Source of the DNA: Anodontia alba
Lineage: Eukaryota > Mollusca > Bivalvia > Lucinida > Lucinidae
NCBI GenBank assembly: GCA_964016985.1
Contig: OZ024823.1
Span: forward strand, 135,862,112-135,926,111
Reading direction: 5' to 3'
Length of the DNA stretch: 64,000 nt
Shown: in pieces, positions 33,120 to 43,844 of the stretch
Layout of the letters: each line of letters starts with the position of its first letter
Position numbering within the stretch: position 1 is the stretch's first letter
Notes under the pieces: generated by a model
Seen by the model: only the letters and a program-made list of their open reading frames with translations
The model's database searches: none
Told to the model about the DNA's origin: nothing
Program-made: the position numbers and the translations under genes

Positions 33120-33400
33120 CTGTTGAGCGTTCCAAGGCGGCACTGATGCTGCAGTATATCTTTGTTTGCTGGTTCGGCTTTCGATGACATGCTATTTTGT
33201 GTTTTCATTGACTCGATTAAACACCTGCCTGTCGAACAAACACACAACGTCGCATCAACGTCGTTACAACATCGCTGCAACGTAATGACGTTGCAGCGAC
33301 GTTGTAACGACGTTGTGTATTTACTGGGTGGAGCCTTGGGAAGCATATATTACGTGAGTATTACCTTGCTTAGGCATCTCATTTTTAAGTTTGCCATTTA
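33120..33400 (+). mobile_element. BX copy interrupted by H8
   Basis: GTTCCAAGGCGGCACTGATG on the left of H8; GGAGCCTTGGGAAGCATATA and TACCTTGCTTAGGCATCTC on the right. Confidence 0.6.
33231..33328. mobile_element. H8 MITE in a BX copy
   Basis: AAACACACAACGTCGCATCA ... GACGTTGTGTATTTACTGGG. The left CCCAG terminus is eroded. Confidence 0.78.
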
Positions 33401-33867
33401 ACTTCTTGTACAAATCATTGCTCTTAAAATCAACATCGAACGACCCACTTAAAGCCCACGGATAAAGCCAACATAAGACAGCCACTTTAAAAGCCACAGG
33501 TTATATTCGCAAGGGTAGCCAAGAGATTAAACTGACAGTAAATTGCAAGTTATTATGATTGTTGAAGAGAAAATAAGAAGGTTGGAGAAGTTGATTGATG
33601 ATGAAAATGAACACGTATTCTCGTTGGTCAACCAAGCGGTGATCTAATGTAATTTATAGAGGGCCACAGGGTATCACTCGCAACGTATATTATTATAATA
33701 TGAAGGAGGTAGTTAATTGTCGCTGATATTTCAACTCCTTGCCCTATGAATAAATTAAAGATTTTCTAAGGAATTAAAATTGCGATTACGATCTGCGTAG
33801 TATCAATGTTATTGCCCCTACAAGACGGATTTTCATTCCATTTATTGGACTTTTACGCATGTATTTG

Positions 33868-34106
33868 AGCCGTAACGTTCGGAAACGTACCTTTAGACAC
33901 GTGCGCCCAACGAAGATTCAGATCAGCCTGCACATTCGTGCAGTCTGATCAGATTCTTCATTGGATGCAATTTTGATAGCCATGGATGCAAAGTTTCTGA
34001 ATGAGGATAACGAAGACTCTGATCAGACTGCGTGGATACACAGGCTGATTTTGAGTCTTCGTTATGCGCACGTGACAAGGTACGTTTTCTGACGTTTCGT
34101 TTCATT
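33868..34106. mobile_element. H7 MITE, complete
   Basis: GAGCCGTAACGTTCGGAAAC left end and GGTACGTTTTCTGACGTTTC right end. Two hairpins: GATTCAGATCAGCCTGC...GCAGTCTGATCAGATTC, and AGACTCTGATCAGACTGCG...CAGGCTGATTTTGAGTCT. Confidence 0.8.
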
Positions 34107-34464
34107 TAATCTGTCGAAAGAAATGACGAACTGAAACCAGTTTAATGACACTATTATTCTTGTTGTACATTACTGTATACAGAACATTTTGACATAAAAC
34201 TTCAGGGTCCAGTGAATCAGAAACCTGTGAATATGGTGTAATAATTGAGCCGAAAAGGGCGAACATATACTACCTTATGAGGTTAGAAGGTACTTTCTGT
34301 AAAGTTGCGGATTATATGCGTTTGTGAACTTCGATGTTGTTATCATTTTTATTTGCTCACCGTTGCGCGGCCGTTGTGCAACCTTTAGACTAGTCTGCAA
34401 AATGCCCTCTAGCAGATGCGATATGTTGTATCTAGTAGCACATATTGTGCTCTTGTTTATATTC

Positions 34465-34575
34465 AGTTGTACTTTAAGGGGAGATAATTCTGTCAAAAAT
34501 GATTATGCCCCTTCTAAAAAGGGATCTATTCTAAAATAAAAGAATTTATTGTCCGTTTCAGGAGGTCCTTTTAAG
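34465..34575. mobile_element. H11 fragment
   Basis: ACTTTAAGGGGAGATAATTC, TGTCAAAAATGATTATGCCC, CTTCTAAAAAGGGATCTATT; only the left half is recognisable. Confidence 0.55.
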
Positions 34576-34986
34576 CAATGTTGTCAACCGTAAATTCAAA
34601 ACATATTAAAAGCAAAACGTTTTGAGAGCATTGTTTATAATTCATTACCGTTTTTTTTTTGTTTGTCTTATTTATTGTAATGTAGCATGCGACTGGAAAT
34701 TTCGGGTTGTGCATTTTAGAAAAAAAACACAACTTGCATTCAAACTTGCTCTCCTTCTCTGTTTCTATTTCCTGTTTTGTACCACAAAAATCATTTGATA
34801 TACAGAGGACATTCATTACTGTCGAGAACTTCGATTCACAGCCAAAGTGTGGCGGTCCATTTTTTTATGTTTTTGTTTTGTTTTTCAGGGTCATTCGTAG
34901 AAGACATATTTCCTAAAATTAAACTTGGTACTCGACATGTAGGTTCGTTACAACAACAACAACAACAACAAAAAGCATTTAGGATT

Positions 34987-35015
34987 TTTCTATTTACATG
35001 TACATGTAAATAGAA
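34987..35015. repeat. short perfect palindrome
   Basis: TTCTATTTACATG followed by its complement CATGTAAATAGAA with a TA centre. It is next to a (CAA)n repeat at 34950-34973. Confidence 0.7.
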
Positions 35016-35200
35016 AGATTCTGATTTTTGTTTTATCTATAATGTTCAATACAATATTGACTCAGGGCATAGGAAGCATGAAAACAAGCCGATCTGCATA
35101 TGAAAGAGGAAAAAATGCATAACATATTTTATTTGTAGACCCTTAGTAACTAACGTCTGAAGTTCTATATATTCTGAAATGAAACAAAATCTGCTTGCAA

Positions 35201-35416
35201 CCGTATTTACCCTAAGTCTTCGAACAGACAGGGCTGAGCATTCAATGTAGACCCAAAGCAATCGCCGCAGAACGCGGCGTCTAATCTTGGTCTACCCTGT
35301 CTGTCATTCATCCAGCTGTTTTTGACACATCAACAGGAAGTCAAATGGACTTATTCAAATTTTAGGACCAGTATGATAAGGAGTTGTATTGTCCAAATTT
35401 TTGGGTAAATGCGGTA
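35201..35416 (+). mobile_element. H3 MITE, complete
   Basis: TIRs CCGTATTTACCCTAAGTCTT and TTTTTGGGTAAATGCGGTA. Core arms are diverged (AATGTAGACCCAAAGCAATC against TAATCTTGGTCTACCCTG) around GCCGCAGAACGCGGC. Confidence 0.82.
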
Positions 35417-35525
35417 TTGGAGGTGCAGTTTTATCAGCAGAATCGGTTACTCTTGTTGCTACTGTATTTCTTTTCAGGCGGTATCTGTTGTACCCCAAAA
35501 AAGATCTAAAGAGCCACAACGTGAA

Positions 35526-35732
35526 ATAAACCGTACTTTCTGACATGTGCGCCCAACGTGGACTCAAATCAGCCTACGCATCCGCGAAATCTGATTAAGT
35601 CTTCGTTGTCCGCATGAACAAACTTTGCACCCTTGGCTATCTAAAATGCGCCCATAGAAGATTCTGAATGCGCAGTCTGATCTGAATCTTCGTTGGGCGC
35701 ACATGTCCGAATGTACACTTTCCGACGTCGAG
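35526..35732. mobile_element. H7 MITE
   Basis: CCGTACTTTCTGACATGTGC, GCCCAACGTGGACTCAAATC, GCACCCTTGGCTATCTAAAA, ATCTTCGTTGGGCGCACATG and TGTACACTTTCCGACGTCG. The second hairpin is internally deleted. Confidence 0.78.
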
Positions 35733-36273
35733 GATCTAATGGCTTTGATTTAGTTGATAAATGTTTTCGTTGCATTTGTAAATTTCTAACTTTCTTAATA
35801 AATGCTATCTACGCCAAAGACATCAACACTTGGTAACAGTTTCGCAACTCCATTCTTCATTCCAACGATGTAATCTCCAACCATTCATCTGTAAACTTCA
35901 TAATTGCCACCATCACCGTTTAAATTTATTTTCAACAATACCTTACCGTTTTTATCTAACTCTGCTACAGTTTCATTTGTCAAAAAAGTTCAATAGAAAA
36001 TCGGCGGTGGTCTTTTCTTAATGAGTCTAGTTGTCACTTCACTGCGTAAAGACAACGACAACTTTCAAGATCAGTTATGAACGAAAAACGAAGGACATAA
36101 TGATGTTATCAATTTTGCCACGGAACATCAGTGTTGTTACAGTTAAAAAAATAATGGACACCCGATGCTTGTTCACCATTTCTTGTTATCATATATCAGT
36201 TCTATGTCTGGTTTCAAATGCATGCGTTATAATACATAATGCATGTATGGCTTATTTGCTGCATACATATGCA

Positions 36274-36513
36274 CCGTAACGTGAGAAAACGTACCTTCTG
36301 ATATGTGCACCCAACATAGACTCAAATCAGCCTGCGCATGCGCGCAGTCTGATTAGAGTCTTTGTTGTCCGCATGAAGAAATTTTCCATCCATCGCTATC
36401 TAAAATGCGCCCAGTGTAGATTCTGATCAGACTACGCGAATGCGCAGGCTGATCTGAATTTTAGCTGGGCGCACATGTCCGAAGGTACGTTTTCTGATGT
36501 GGACGCTCATATT
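36274..36513. mobile_element. H7 MITE, complete
   Basis: CGTAACGTGAGAAAACGTAC left end and AGGTACGTTTTCTGATGTGG right end. Both hairpins and the ATCGCTATCTAAAATGCGCC linker between them are intact. Confidence 0.82.
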
Positions 36514-36702
36514 ACAGAAGCCTTGTAATCATGTTACAAGATCAGCTATAAAATATGTCCTTAATCACCCTGACGCCAATTTATTTATCATATTTTCAAA
36601 CCCATCTTCTGACGTAGATTTTGGTGGTCATTGGTTCTTCAGCCGTCTACCAGCACACAATTTATATGGCCAATATATTCAAAATACACACGCAGTAAGG
36701 CG

Positions 36703-36741
36703 AAACACACACACACAAACACACACACGCACACACACAGT
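36703..36741. repeat. (CA)n microsatellite, imperfect
   Basis: CACACACACAAACACACACA with a CG step. Confidence 0.85.
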
Positions 36742-37040
36742 ATATGTGCATGCAGAACATGACAAACTTTACTCATCATCAGGAATGTATCAATATATAC
36801 AAACCTTTGTTTTCTTTGTGCGCATATTTATTAATTTACAAAAAATAATCAAAGTTACACGTACAAAACATTAAATTTTAAACATCCTTAACTCTTTACA
36901 CTCTTATTATTTCTTTAAATTCTCGATAATATATCTGGAAGCATCTGCCATACGAGTGAATGGTCAACAGGAAAATTCGTTTTTTTTTTGGTTCCAGGGA
37001 GAGTAGATTTCTTAACAATACCATGTTAATAGAAAACAAT

Positions 37041-37114
37041 TCTCTTTGTCTTATCTGGACAGTCATTTGTTATATTTGTTATAACAAATGACTGTCCAGA
37101 TAAGACAATGAGAA
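37041..37114. repeat. perfect 26-bp inverted repeat with 7-nt loop
   Basis: Arms 37048-37073 and 37081-37106 (GTCTTATCTGGACAGTCATT and on) are exact complements, extended outward by TTCTC/GAGAA. Not matched to H1-H12. It may be the core of an otherwise decayed fold-back element; small-RNA precursor function is only a possibility. Confidence 0.8.
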
Positions 37115-37319
37115 TCTGTCCGCGCAAAAATACTTAACCGAGGCAGTAAGAACTTTACATCGCCACATTATCCAGCTAGTATTAGGAAAACAGTTTTAAT
37201 TCTATTTTATTTGTCTTCAGACTTGACTTCAGCCACAAGCACTGTCATACAAGCGCAAGCCACCTGCACGTCGATGCAGTAGCTACCTACGTATACAATC
37301 CCTTTGGCTGAAAACTATT

Positions 37320-37619
37320 CATTACGAAAACACACCTATTCAAATATATTGAAAATTTCACCACCAAAAACTGAAAGTTTTCTGATAAAATTTCTGATAT
37401 TTTTCATATTTCTGCTCAAAACATAGATTGTGGGTACACATTAGAACTGCCTCACTGAGGCAGTTCTAATGAGTAGTGAGGCAGTTCTAATGAGTACCCA
37501 CAATCTATGTTTTTGAGCAGAAATAAGGAAAAAAAATGTTTACCCCTGTAAACCCCAGTTTTACCATATAAAAGTGAGGTTTAAGGGGGTCAAAATTATA
37601 TAGGTATGTTTTCGTGATG
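37320..37619 (-). mobile_element. H1 MITE with partly duplicated core
   Basis: The core carries matched changes on both arms (GAACTGCCTC with GAGGCAGTTC). One arm, TGAGGCAGTTCTAATGAGTA, is present twice in tandem, making this the longest copy. Confidence 0.9.
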
Positions 37620-38473
37620 GGTCCTTTTTCAAAGGGTAGCTCCTTTTACAGAAAAAAATGGCTTATATACTCTGAAACTCCTTCTCAACGGGGACTGCAG
37701 CTTAAGAAATAGATCGGGCTAAATGCTTCGAGATAAGAATAATCTTACCTGAAAACGTTTCCGTTTGTCAGTACCTAAACATTGCTGCAACGGTAAATTG
37801 ATACAACAGTAAATTGGTGCCCCTATTTAAGTGTGAAGTCGTTGCAGCGTGTCTCGAACCAAAGAATATTTAGCGCGGATACTAATGATTTTGAAGTATT
37901 ATTCTGTCTGTTCAAATGGTCATAAGTACCGTATGAATAGGTTTGACAGCCAGTCTTAGCATTTGGAAGTCTTTGGTAAACCACAATGCCCCGATTTGCG
38001 AAACATGGGTCATATACATATAGATAATTTTGAAATGCTTCCGTGTAGATAAAATACATGATGTAGCCTCAGATTTAACAAAAAAAATGTCAGTGTTATC
38101 ACTATGCACACGTAGAGTTCATTCTTGTTTAAAGAATAAAATCGACTTAATTCATTAAAATCAGCTACATGCCAGAGGCCCGCAACCATTGTAGTAAAGA
38201 ATCATGTGTCACGTCTGTTTCGCACGCTCATAAGCACCCACGTACGAGATTTTAAAGCGGTGTTTCATTTAATTAGAATTTCCAATTAAACATTGTTCAT
38301 TTTCTTTGTTGTTTTATTGTCCGTTTGTTATTGTCATACAGTGGCAACATCTTGTTTGCCCATCGATTGACAACAACTGGCACGTGACTCACTATCAAAG
38401 CAATCTCGGTCTAATCATTCAATCTCGTAATTTAGTTTCTAAATCAGGTTTCATATACTTTCTTCAACCATAT
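37620..38473. other. unassigned sequence
   Basis: Nothing recognised; two overlapping minus-strand ORFs under 80 codons lack domains. Confidence 0.4.
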
Positions 38474-38725
38474 CAGCCGTAACGTAAGAAAATGGCCCTT
38501 ATACAAAATTAGAACAACGATAACCCAGCTCAGCATGGGCATCCACCAATGCGCAGCCTGATTAGAAACCTTTCTCTGTTCATTTACTATATTCTAGAGT
38601 ATCCACTGATTCTGAAAGCGGACAATGAAGGCTAAGATCAGCCTGCGCAGATGCGCAGGCTGATCTGAGCATTCATTGCCCGCATATTGCATAGATGCCA
38701 TTTCCTGCTTTGCTCATCAAATTAT
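38474..38725. mobile_element. H7-related MITE with a strong right-hand palindrome
   Basis: AGCCGTAACGTAAGAAAATG left end. GATCAGCCTGCGCAGATGCG then CAGGCTGATC is a perfect hairpin within 38632-38675. The left hairpin is decayed. Confidence 0.65.
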
Positions 38726-39005
38726 TGTTATGTGTCAGGTTTCATTTGCTTGTCCCTGCAGCAGGTTCAATCAGCTTTCAAGGCTAATAAACATGCAAAA
38801 CTAATATCTCTCCTGGCCATGTCCTAACGAATGACCATTTTTATCTTTTCTTTGACCGTAAAAAATGTCCCAGGTGACCGCGACTTTTTTCTCAGAGGTA
38901 AATTAACTTGATGAAACATGGAAACAACTGATGAGGTACGTTAGGGGGAAACATTAAACATTAAGCGCTTTGTTAATACATGTAATCGCGTATTATAATC
39001 TGACG

Positions 39006-39390
39006 GGCCTCGGTGATTCAGCCGAATGCGCGTCCGACTCGAAAGCCCGTCTGACTGCCCAGTAAGCAATCTACATAAATCTACAGCGGGCCGTTATCGG
39101 CCCGTCAGGGTAGCTGACGGGCCAATAACGGTCCGCTATAGATTTATGAACAATGCTATCTGGCTGGTGATCATGACGTCGCAGGTTTGATCTCCGTCGT
39201 GGATATTCTTTCGTGGAGATCGAAATATCATGAAATATTTTCTACAGCCATTCTTTCCCGGTGAAAGAATGTGCACAGGTACTGGTTAACCGCTCAGTGG
39301 ACTAAACCTGCCCAGAAGTGCGGTTAGGTAAACTAACCGGCTCGACTTGACCCAAATAGTATTGACTAGGCCGTTAAACTCTAGACCAAC
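39006..39390 (+). mobile_element. tRNA-derived SINE, interrupted by an H9 copy
   Basis: GGGCCTCGGTGATTCAGCCG head, then H9 (39058-39163), then GTCGCAGGTTTGATCTCCG B-box region, body TTCTTTCGTGGAGATCGAAA and tail TTGACTAGGCCGTTAAACTC. Same family as the minus-strand copy at 9978. Confidence 0.83.
39058..39163. mobile_element. H9 hairpin MITE inside a SINE
   Basis: CCCAGTAAGCAATCTACATA ... ATGAACAATGCTATCTGG. Centre CGTCAGGGTAGCTGACG. It splits the tRNA-like head of a SINE. Confidence 0.85.
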
Positions 39391-39404
39391 AAAATAATAT
39401 AAAT

Positions 39405-39525
39405 CTGCGTATTGGGACAGATTGACCTGAGCAAACAGGGAACGCGGAGACTGATCAGGCTATTCACCAACCGGTAGTGAAATGGACTTGGTGAAATCTA
39501 GGACAAGGGTGGTTAGGGAATATTA
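39405..39525 (+). mobile_element. H3 MITE, strongly deleted
   Basis: GTATTGGGACAGATTGACCT and GAGCAAACAGG, then GAACGCGGAGACTGATCAGG, and TAGTGAAATGGACTTGGTG flank. The core's left arm is largely gone. Confidence 0.55.
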
Positions 39526-39736
39526 GAATTCCCATGTCTTTACGTAAAATGTAATGCATATATTGTGACGTCAGGCCTGTCTGGACACAAAGAGACAGAA
39601 GGTACCCAAATATGTGGACATTTTACATTACATGATTAGATTATATAGAGATCAGTTCTTCTGTGCTGTAGAAGCCGGTTTATATGAATACGAGTATGAT
39701 CAGCTATTCTACGAAGCTGAGAAATGTAAACTGCAA

Positions 39737-39983
39737 TTAATCCTAAAACTGCCTATCACAATAATTGTCGTCTGCTTTGTCATCTGCTTGTGATTTTAAA
39801 AGCCATTTTTGCAAACAGTGTGGACCCAGATCAGAGTGCTCCTCTAGGAGCACTCTGATCAGAGACAACACTGTTTACCTGTATACAAAAAAAATAGGTT
39901 TGAAAAGTTTGCAAGAATATTCAGCAGACGACATAAACAGACGACATTTTCAGATGCAGGCTTTCTTGGCACTTTAAGGGTTA
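39737..39983 (-). mobile_element. H5 MITE, inverted copy
   Basis: Same structure as the copy at 19883, in opposite orientation: TTAATCCTAAAACTGCC ... TTGGCACTTTAAGGGTTAA. Core AAACAGTGTGGACCCAGATC ... GATCAGAGACAACACTGTTT with centre GTGCTCCTCTAGGAGCAC. Confidence 0.82.
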
Positions 39984-40016
39984 ATACCTGGATGGGTGAC
40001 CGCGGTGCTTGACTTC
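39983..40016 (+). other. 5S-rRNA-like short match
   Basis: ACCTGGATGGGTGACCGC followed by GGTGCTTGAC resembles the 3' part of 5S rRNA, which is also the head of SINE3-type elements. It is too short to call and sits between H5 and H1 copies. Confidence 0.25.
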
Positions 40017-40042
40017 GAGGAAGACCAAGGAAATGCCACGGT

Positions 40043-40294
40043 CATTACGAAAACACGCCTATTCAAATAAATTGAAAATTTCACCACCAAAAACTGAAGT
40101 TTTCAGATAAAAATCCTGATATTTTTCATATTTCTGCTAAAAAACATAGATTGTAGGTACTCGTAGAGAGTACCCATAATCTATGTTTTTGAGCAGAAAT
40201 AAGAAAAATAATGTATACCCCTGTAAACCCCAGTTTTACTATACAAAAGTGGGGTTTAAGGGGGTCAAAATTATATAGGCGTGTTTTCGTGATG
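40043..40294 (-). mobile_element. H1 MITE with shortened core
   Basis: TIRs and flanks complete. The central stem is cut down to GGTACTCGTAGAGAGTACCC, the inner CCGCCTC arms being lost. Confidence 0.86.
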
Positions 40295-41132
40295 AGTTAG
40301 CAGCGGTGGGATGGGAGATCTCCTGTCCCTGATAGCAGAAATAGGTAAATGTATCCCTGGCAGCATTAACCATAGACTTCACCCTCGATTTGATGGATGA
40401 GTAGTAAAAAGTGTCGTGTCTAAATGTAACGTATTTAACAAGTTCAGCTACATAAGTATGTTGTTGCCGAGCACTTTGGATGCAAAACCAAAAGTAATGT
40501 AATTTTCAGCGCATGTTGGTAATAACCGTTAATCACATCTAGATTTAGATCTTTTAGATATACATGTATAAAGCACCTGGACATGAAAAGTCGCCTACAA
40601 AAGTATTCATTTGTAAATTTTAATTTGGCTCTTTTACAAAAATGGTAATCGACTCTTTTTGAAGTTCAAGACCACATTTATATTATTCCTATAGTATTGA
40701 CTACAGTTCTAGAATATCAAATTGCAAATAATGAATGTTTGCCCTCAAGGTCATATGTAGGGTTTAATACTTTCTATTTCAACAGCTTGATTGTTCATAT
40801 TCTGAGATTGATAACTCAAATTCGCTTCATTTCAGACAATAATGGAAAAGATCCTTATCTGTTCGAATACAATATTGGACCCTTTATTGTTATTTTCTAC
40901 ACAAAACTTTTCCCATGCTCTTTGCAATATTTTACCCATTCCAATTTCGCATGATTATCTGATTTAAATGAAACATTCTGACGATGCTCTTCAGAATTGA
41001 AAAAACCTATCGTCCTAATGGTGACACCTGAGGCGGAGAAACTTTGAAAAGCGATAGCTATAGTATACGGAGTGTTATCTTTGTAAAATGGGGATCTGTT
41101 ATCGTTATTACCACTATTGTCATCGCCATAAT
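40295..41132. other. unassigned AT-rich sequence
   Basis: No gene; the 85-codon ORF at 40697 is featureless. Confidence 0.4.
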
Positions 41133-41347
41133 TACCTTTACCAGTCTCTGGACATATTCAGTAGACGACAGGTTCAAAATATTTTCTTATCTCTTTTCCA
41201 GAAAATAGGCTTTGACTTTTGAAGCAAATTGTCTCCAAAAGGAGGCAATTTGCATGAAACGTCAAAGTCAGTTATCTGGAAAATATAAGAACAAATATTT
41301 TCAAAATGCCGTCTGCTCATTTTTGTACCCAAAATGAGAAGTGTTAG
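41133..41347. mobile_element. H6 MITE
   Basis: CAGTCTCTGGACATATTCAG and TAGACGACAGG, then core TGAAGCAAATTGTCTCC-AAAA-GGAGGCAATTTGCATG, and GCCGTCTGCTCATTTTTGTA right flank. Confidence 0.74.
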
Positions 41348-41390
41348 GATACTTGAGAACTACATTTAAAAGTTATATTCATAGCTAACC

Positions 41391-41666
41391 TTCACGAAAA
41401 CATATATCTATATAATTTTGACCCCTTAAACCCCACTTTTATACAGTAAAACTGGGGTTTACAGGGGTATACATTATTTTTCTTTTCTGCTCAAAAGCAT
41501 AGATTATGGGTACTCATTAGAACCGCCTCGGCGAGGCGGTTCTAACGAGTACTCAAGCTCTATGTTTTGAGTAGAAATATGAAAAGTATCAGAACTTATA
41601 TCTGAAAACTTTCAGTTTTTGGTGGTGAAATTTTCAATATATTTGAATTGGCATGTTTTCGTTATG
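41391..41666 (+). mobile_element. H1 fold-back MITE
   Basis: Left TIR TTCACGAAAACATATATCTA, right TIR GGCATGTTTTCGTTATG. The inner core is perfect (GAACCGCCTCGGCGAGGCGGTTC); the outer stem is mismatched (ATTATGGGT against ACTCAAGCT). Confidence 0.88.
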
Positions 41667-41714
41667 ATACTGAATTGAACAAATATGAGTGGATACACCT
41701 GCTATATTTTTCTT

Positions 41715-42000
41715 AGTTTCCATCAAGGGTGACAACGTCAGAAAAGGGGTCTACTCTATAAGGAAAGAAATAGCTCCCAAAGGGTCTTTCCTTGAAGACT
41801 AGACCCTTTTCAGATGGGAGGGAGCAAATTCTTTCCTTATAGACTAGACCCCTTTCAGAACGGTGGGAGCAAATTCTTCCTTAAAAACTAGATCCTTTTC
41901 AGAAGGCAGGGAGCAAAATTCTTCCTTTTATAGATTAGAACCTTTTTAGAAGGGAGACAAAACAAGTTTGACAGAGTTGTCTCCCTTAAAATTGCAGCCA
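41715..42000. mobile_element. H11 element with arm repeated four times
   Basis: After GAAAAGGGGTCTACTCTATA, a ~58-bp arm (AGGGAGCAAATTCTTTCCTT, then AGACTAGACCCCTTTCAGAA) recurs four times between 41782 and 41955. TTTTGACAGAGTTGTCTCCC closes it. Confidence 0.75.
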
Positions 42001-42292
42001 TTTCACTTAGTAGAGAGTTTAATTCCGATAATCTAATCACACAGTTTTCCACAGAGCTACAATAGGGATGCCAAGACCCATTCATTATATTTTGTTCAAC
42101 TGAAAAACAGTAATGGAAAAGCAAAGTGTCAGAAAAAAATAACATTCTTTCCCTCAGCAATCTGCGTTATTAGCAACTTAATAATATGATCAAAGGGCTG
42201 AATAGCCCTGAAATGACAGATTCTATGAGAAACTAATAAATTCCAGGTATCATTCTGTTCTCCATTTAAGTTTGTGAGACGCTTCTTCGTCG

Positions 42293-42312
42293 AAAAAAAA
42301 AAAAAAAAAAAA
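42293..42312. repeat. poly-A tract
   Basis: About 20 A after TCGTCG. Confidence 0.85.
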
Positions 42313-42624
42313 CGAGCTACAGCGAACAACAAAGGCCTTTGTTGTTCGCACATGTATTAAGACGGGTTTTCTCAGCGACTCACCATAGATCAAGCACAAG
42401 TCGCACTACTTTTGTATGGATAGCTCTTCAATGGTGTACTAATATACACAGTAAAACATTGGGTCTACTTTTGTGCGCGGATAAATACGAAATTCAATAG
42501 TAGTCAAGGTCACTTTCTCTAAAACCGTGCGTTGCAACGAGGAATGACAGATAGAATCTGTCATTAAAAGTACTGTGAACAGTCATGTTTACATACTTTA
42601 GTACTTTGTGTTTAAGTAAAATGA

Positions 42625-42800
42625 ATTCACTTTAAGGGGAGATATATCTGTCCTATTGTTTTGTCTCCCTTTTGGAAAAGTGTCTACTCTAAAAGGTAAG
42701 AATTTAGAGTCGACCCGTCCAGAAGGAAATTGGTGAAGAGGCTAGTAAACCAGGAGGTCAAAAAAATGTCTGTTTTGTAAACAATGATAGAAAACCTTCA
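42625..42800. mobile_element. H11 element
   Basis: CACTTTAAGGGGAGATATAT, TTTTGTCTCCCTTTTGGAAA, GTCTACTCTAAAAGGTAAGA and ATGTCTGTTTTGTAAACAAT. Confidence 0.65.
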
Positions 42801-42879
42801 GGGGATGGGTACTTCGTACGTTTTCCGCTTCTATTTACATATGAGACATCTGTTTGTGAATTCCCTTTTGCTTCCCATT

Positions 42880-43035
42880 GTACTCAACATCTTCGGAGAA
42901 ATGGTATACTCCAAAAGGAGACCATTTAGAGAGCGAATTCGTTCGTTTTAGAGGAAATTCGTTCTTTTCAGAGTAGACTTCTTTCTAGAAGGTAGGCAAA
43001 ACCATTCGAACAGAGTAACCGCCCTTGAAATTATA
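42880..43035. mobile_element. H11 element
   Basis: GGTATACTCCAAAAGGAGAC, a doubled GAATTCGTTC TTTTAGAG arm and CAGAGTAACCGCCCTTGAAA. It lies about 90 bp from the previous copy. Confidence 0.6.
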
Positions 43036-43675
43036 TACACTCCCCTTAATTGCTTATTCTTTTCAAACATTTATTGAGAAACTGAAATAATCTATAATCT
43101 GTAATTACAAATTCAGAAGTCCCATTTTGGATATGCTTAAACAAGGCAGCAAGCAATCTTAGTTCAAATCCACACCAGTTAGCTGATGGCAAGTGGAGGA
43201 TGAAAGCACAAAATAAAGTTTTGTTTCAAAAGAAGTTACTGTCTCAATCTAAAATACAAAAACAGACTCAGAACAGTTTTGTTTCCGTTGCACAATGAGA
43301 AAAAACATGTCTCCCAAACATGTACGAAAAGCAAATGCCTGCGCATCTACGCACTCATCTTGATTGGACACCATCGACAATCTGTCCTATCTGCTCAGAT
43401 GCCCTTCGTTCTGCCACCAGCATATGTTATTATTATAATTTGAAACCTTTATACGGTATGATTACACGAATGATACATAGGCCTCGCCATTGGAAACTGT
43501 GTCTCCGGGAAATTAGGAAATAACATGAGTCCATAACAGTCTGTGTACAAGCCCAGATTGAATAAAGCCTTCACTTGCCAATTGAGATTTATGCCTCATA
43601 TGCCGACGGTTGGCATACGACGTCACTAGATTATGCCAAACCGCCGACTGATCGAAACATTTCTCATGACGATAT

Positions 43676-43788
43676 CCCAGCGGGCACATGACGTTTATAT
43701 AACATCGTCTCAACGTCGATGCAACGTCATGCATGACGTTGCATCGACGTTGAGGCGACGTTGTATAGACGTCATGTGTCTGCTGGGT
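43676..43788. mobile_element. H8 MITE
   Basis: CCCAGCGGGCACATGACGTT ... GACGTCATGTGTCTGCTGGG. Centre is a perfect palindrome around GTCATGCATGAC. ORFs on both strands here are palindrome artefacts. Confidence 0.85.
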
Positions 43789-43844
43789 ATATTCATAATA
43801 TCTACACAACCACGCCATTTTGGTTTGTTGTTTTTAGGTGAAGT

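Noticed and set aside
33062..33401. ORFs with QRRCNVMTLQRRCNDV-type repeats, also at 43513-43872
   Set aside because: Translations of the H8 ACGTCG/ACGTTG arrays, open on both strands because the DNA is palindromic.
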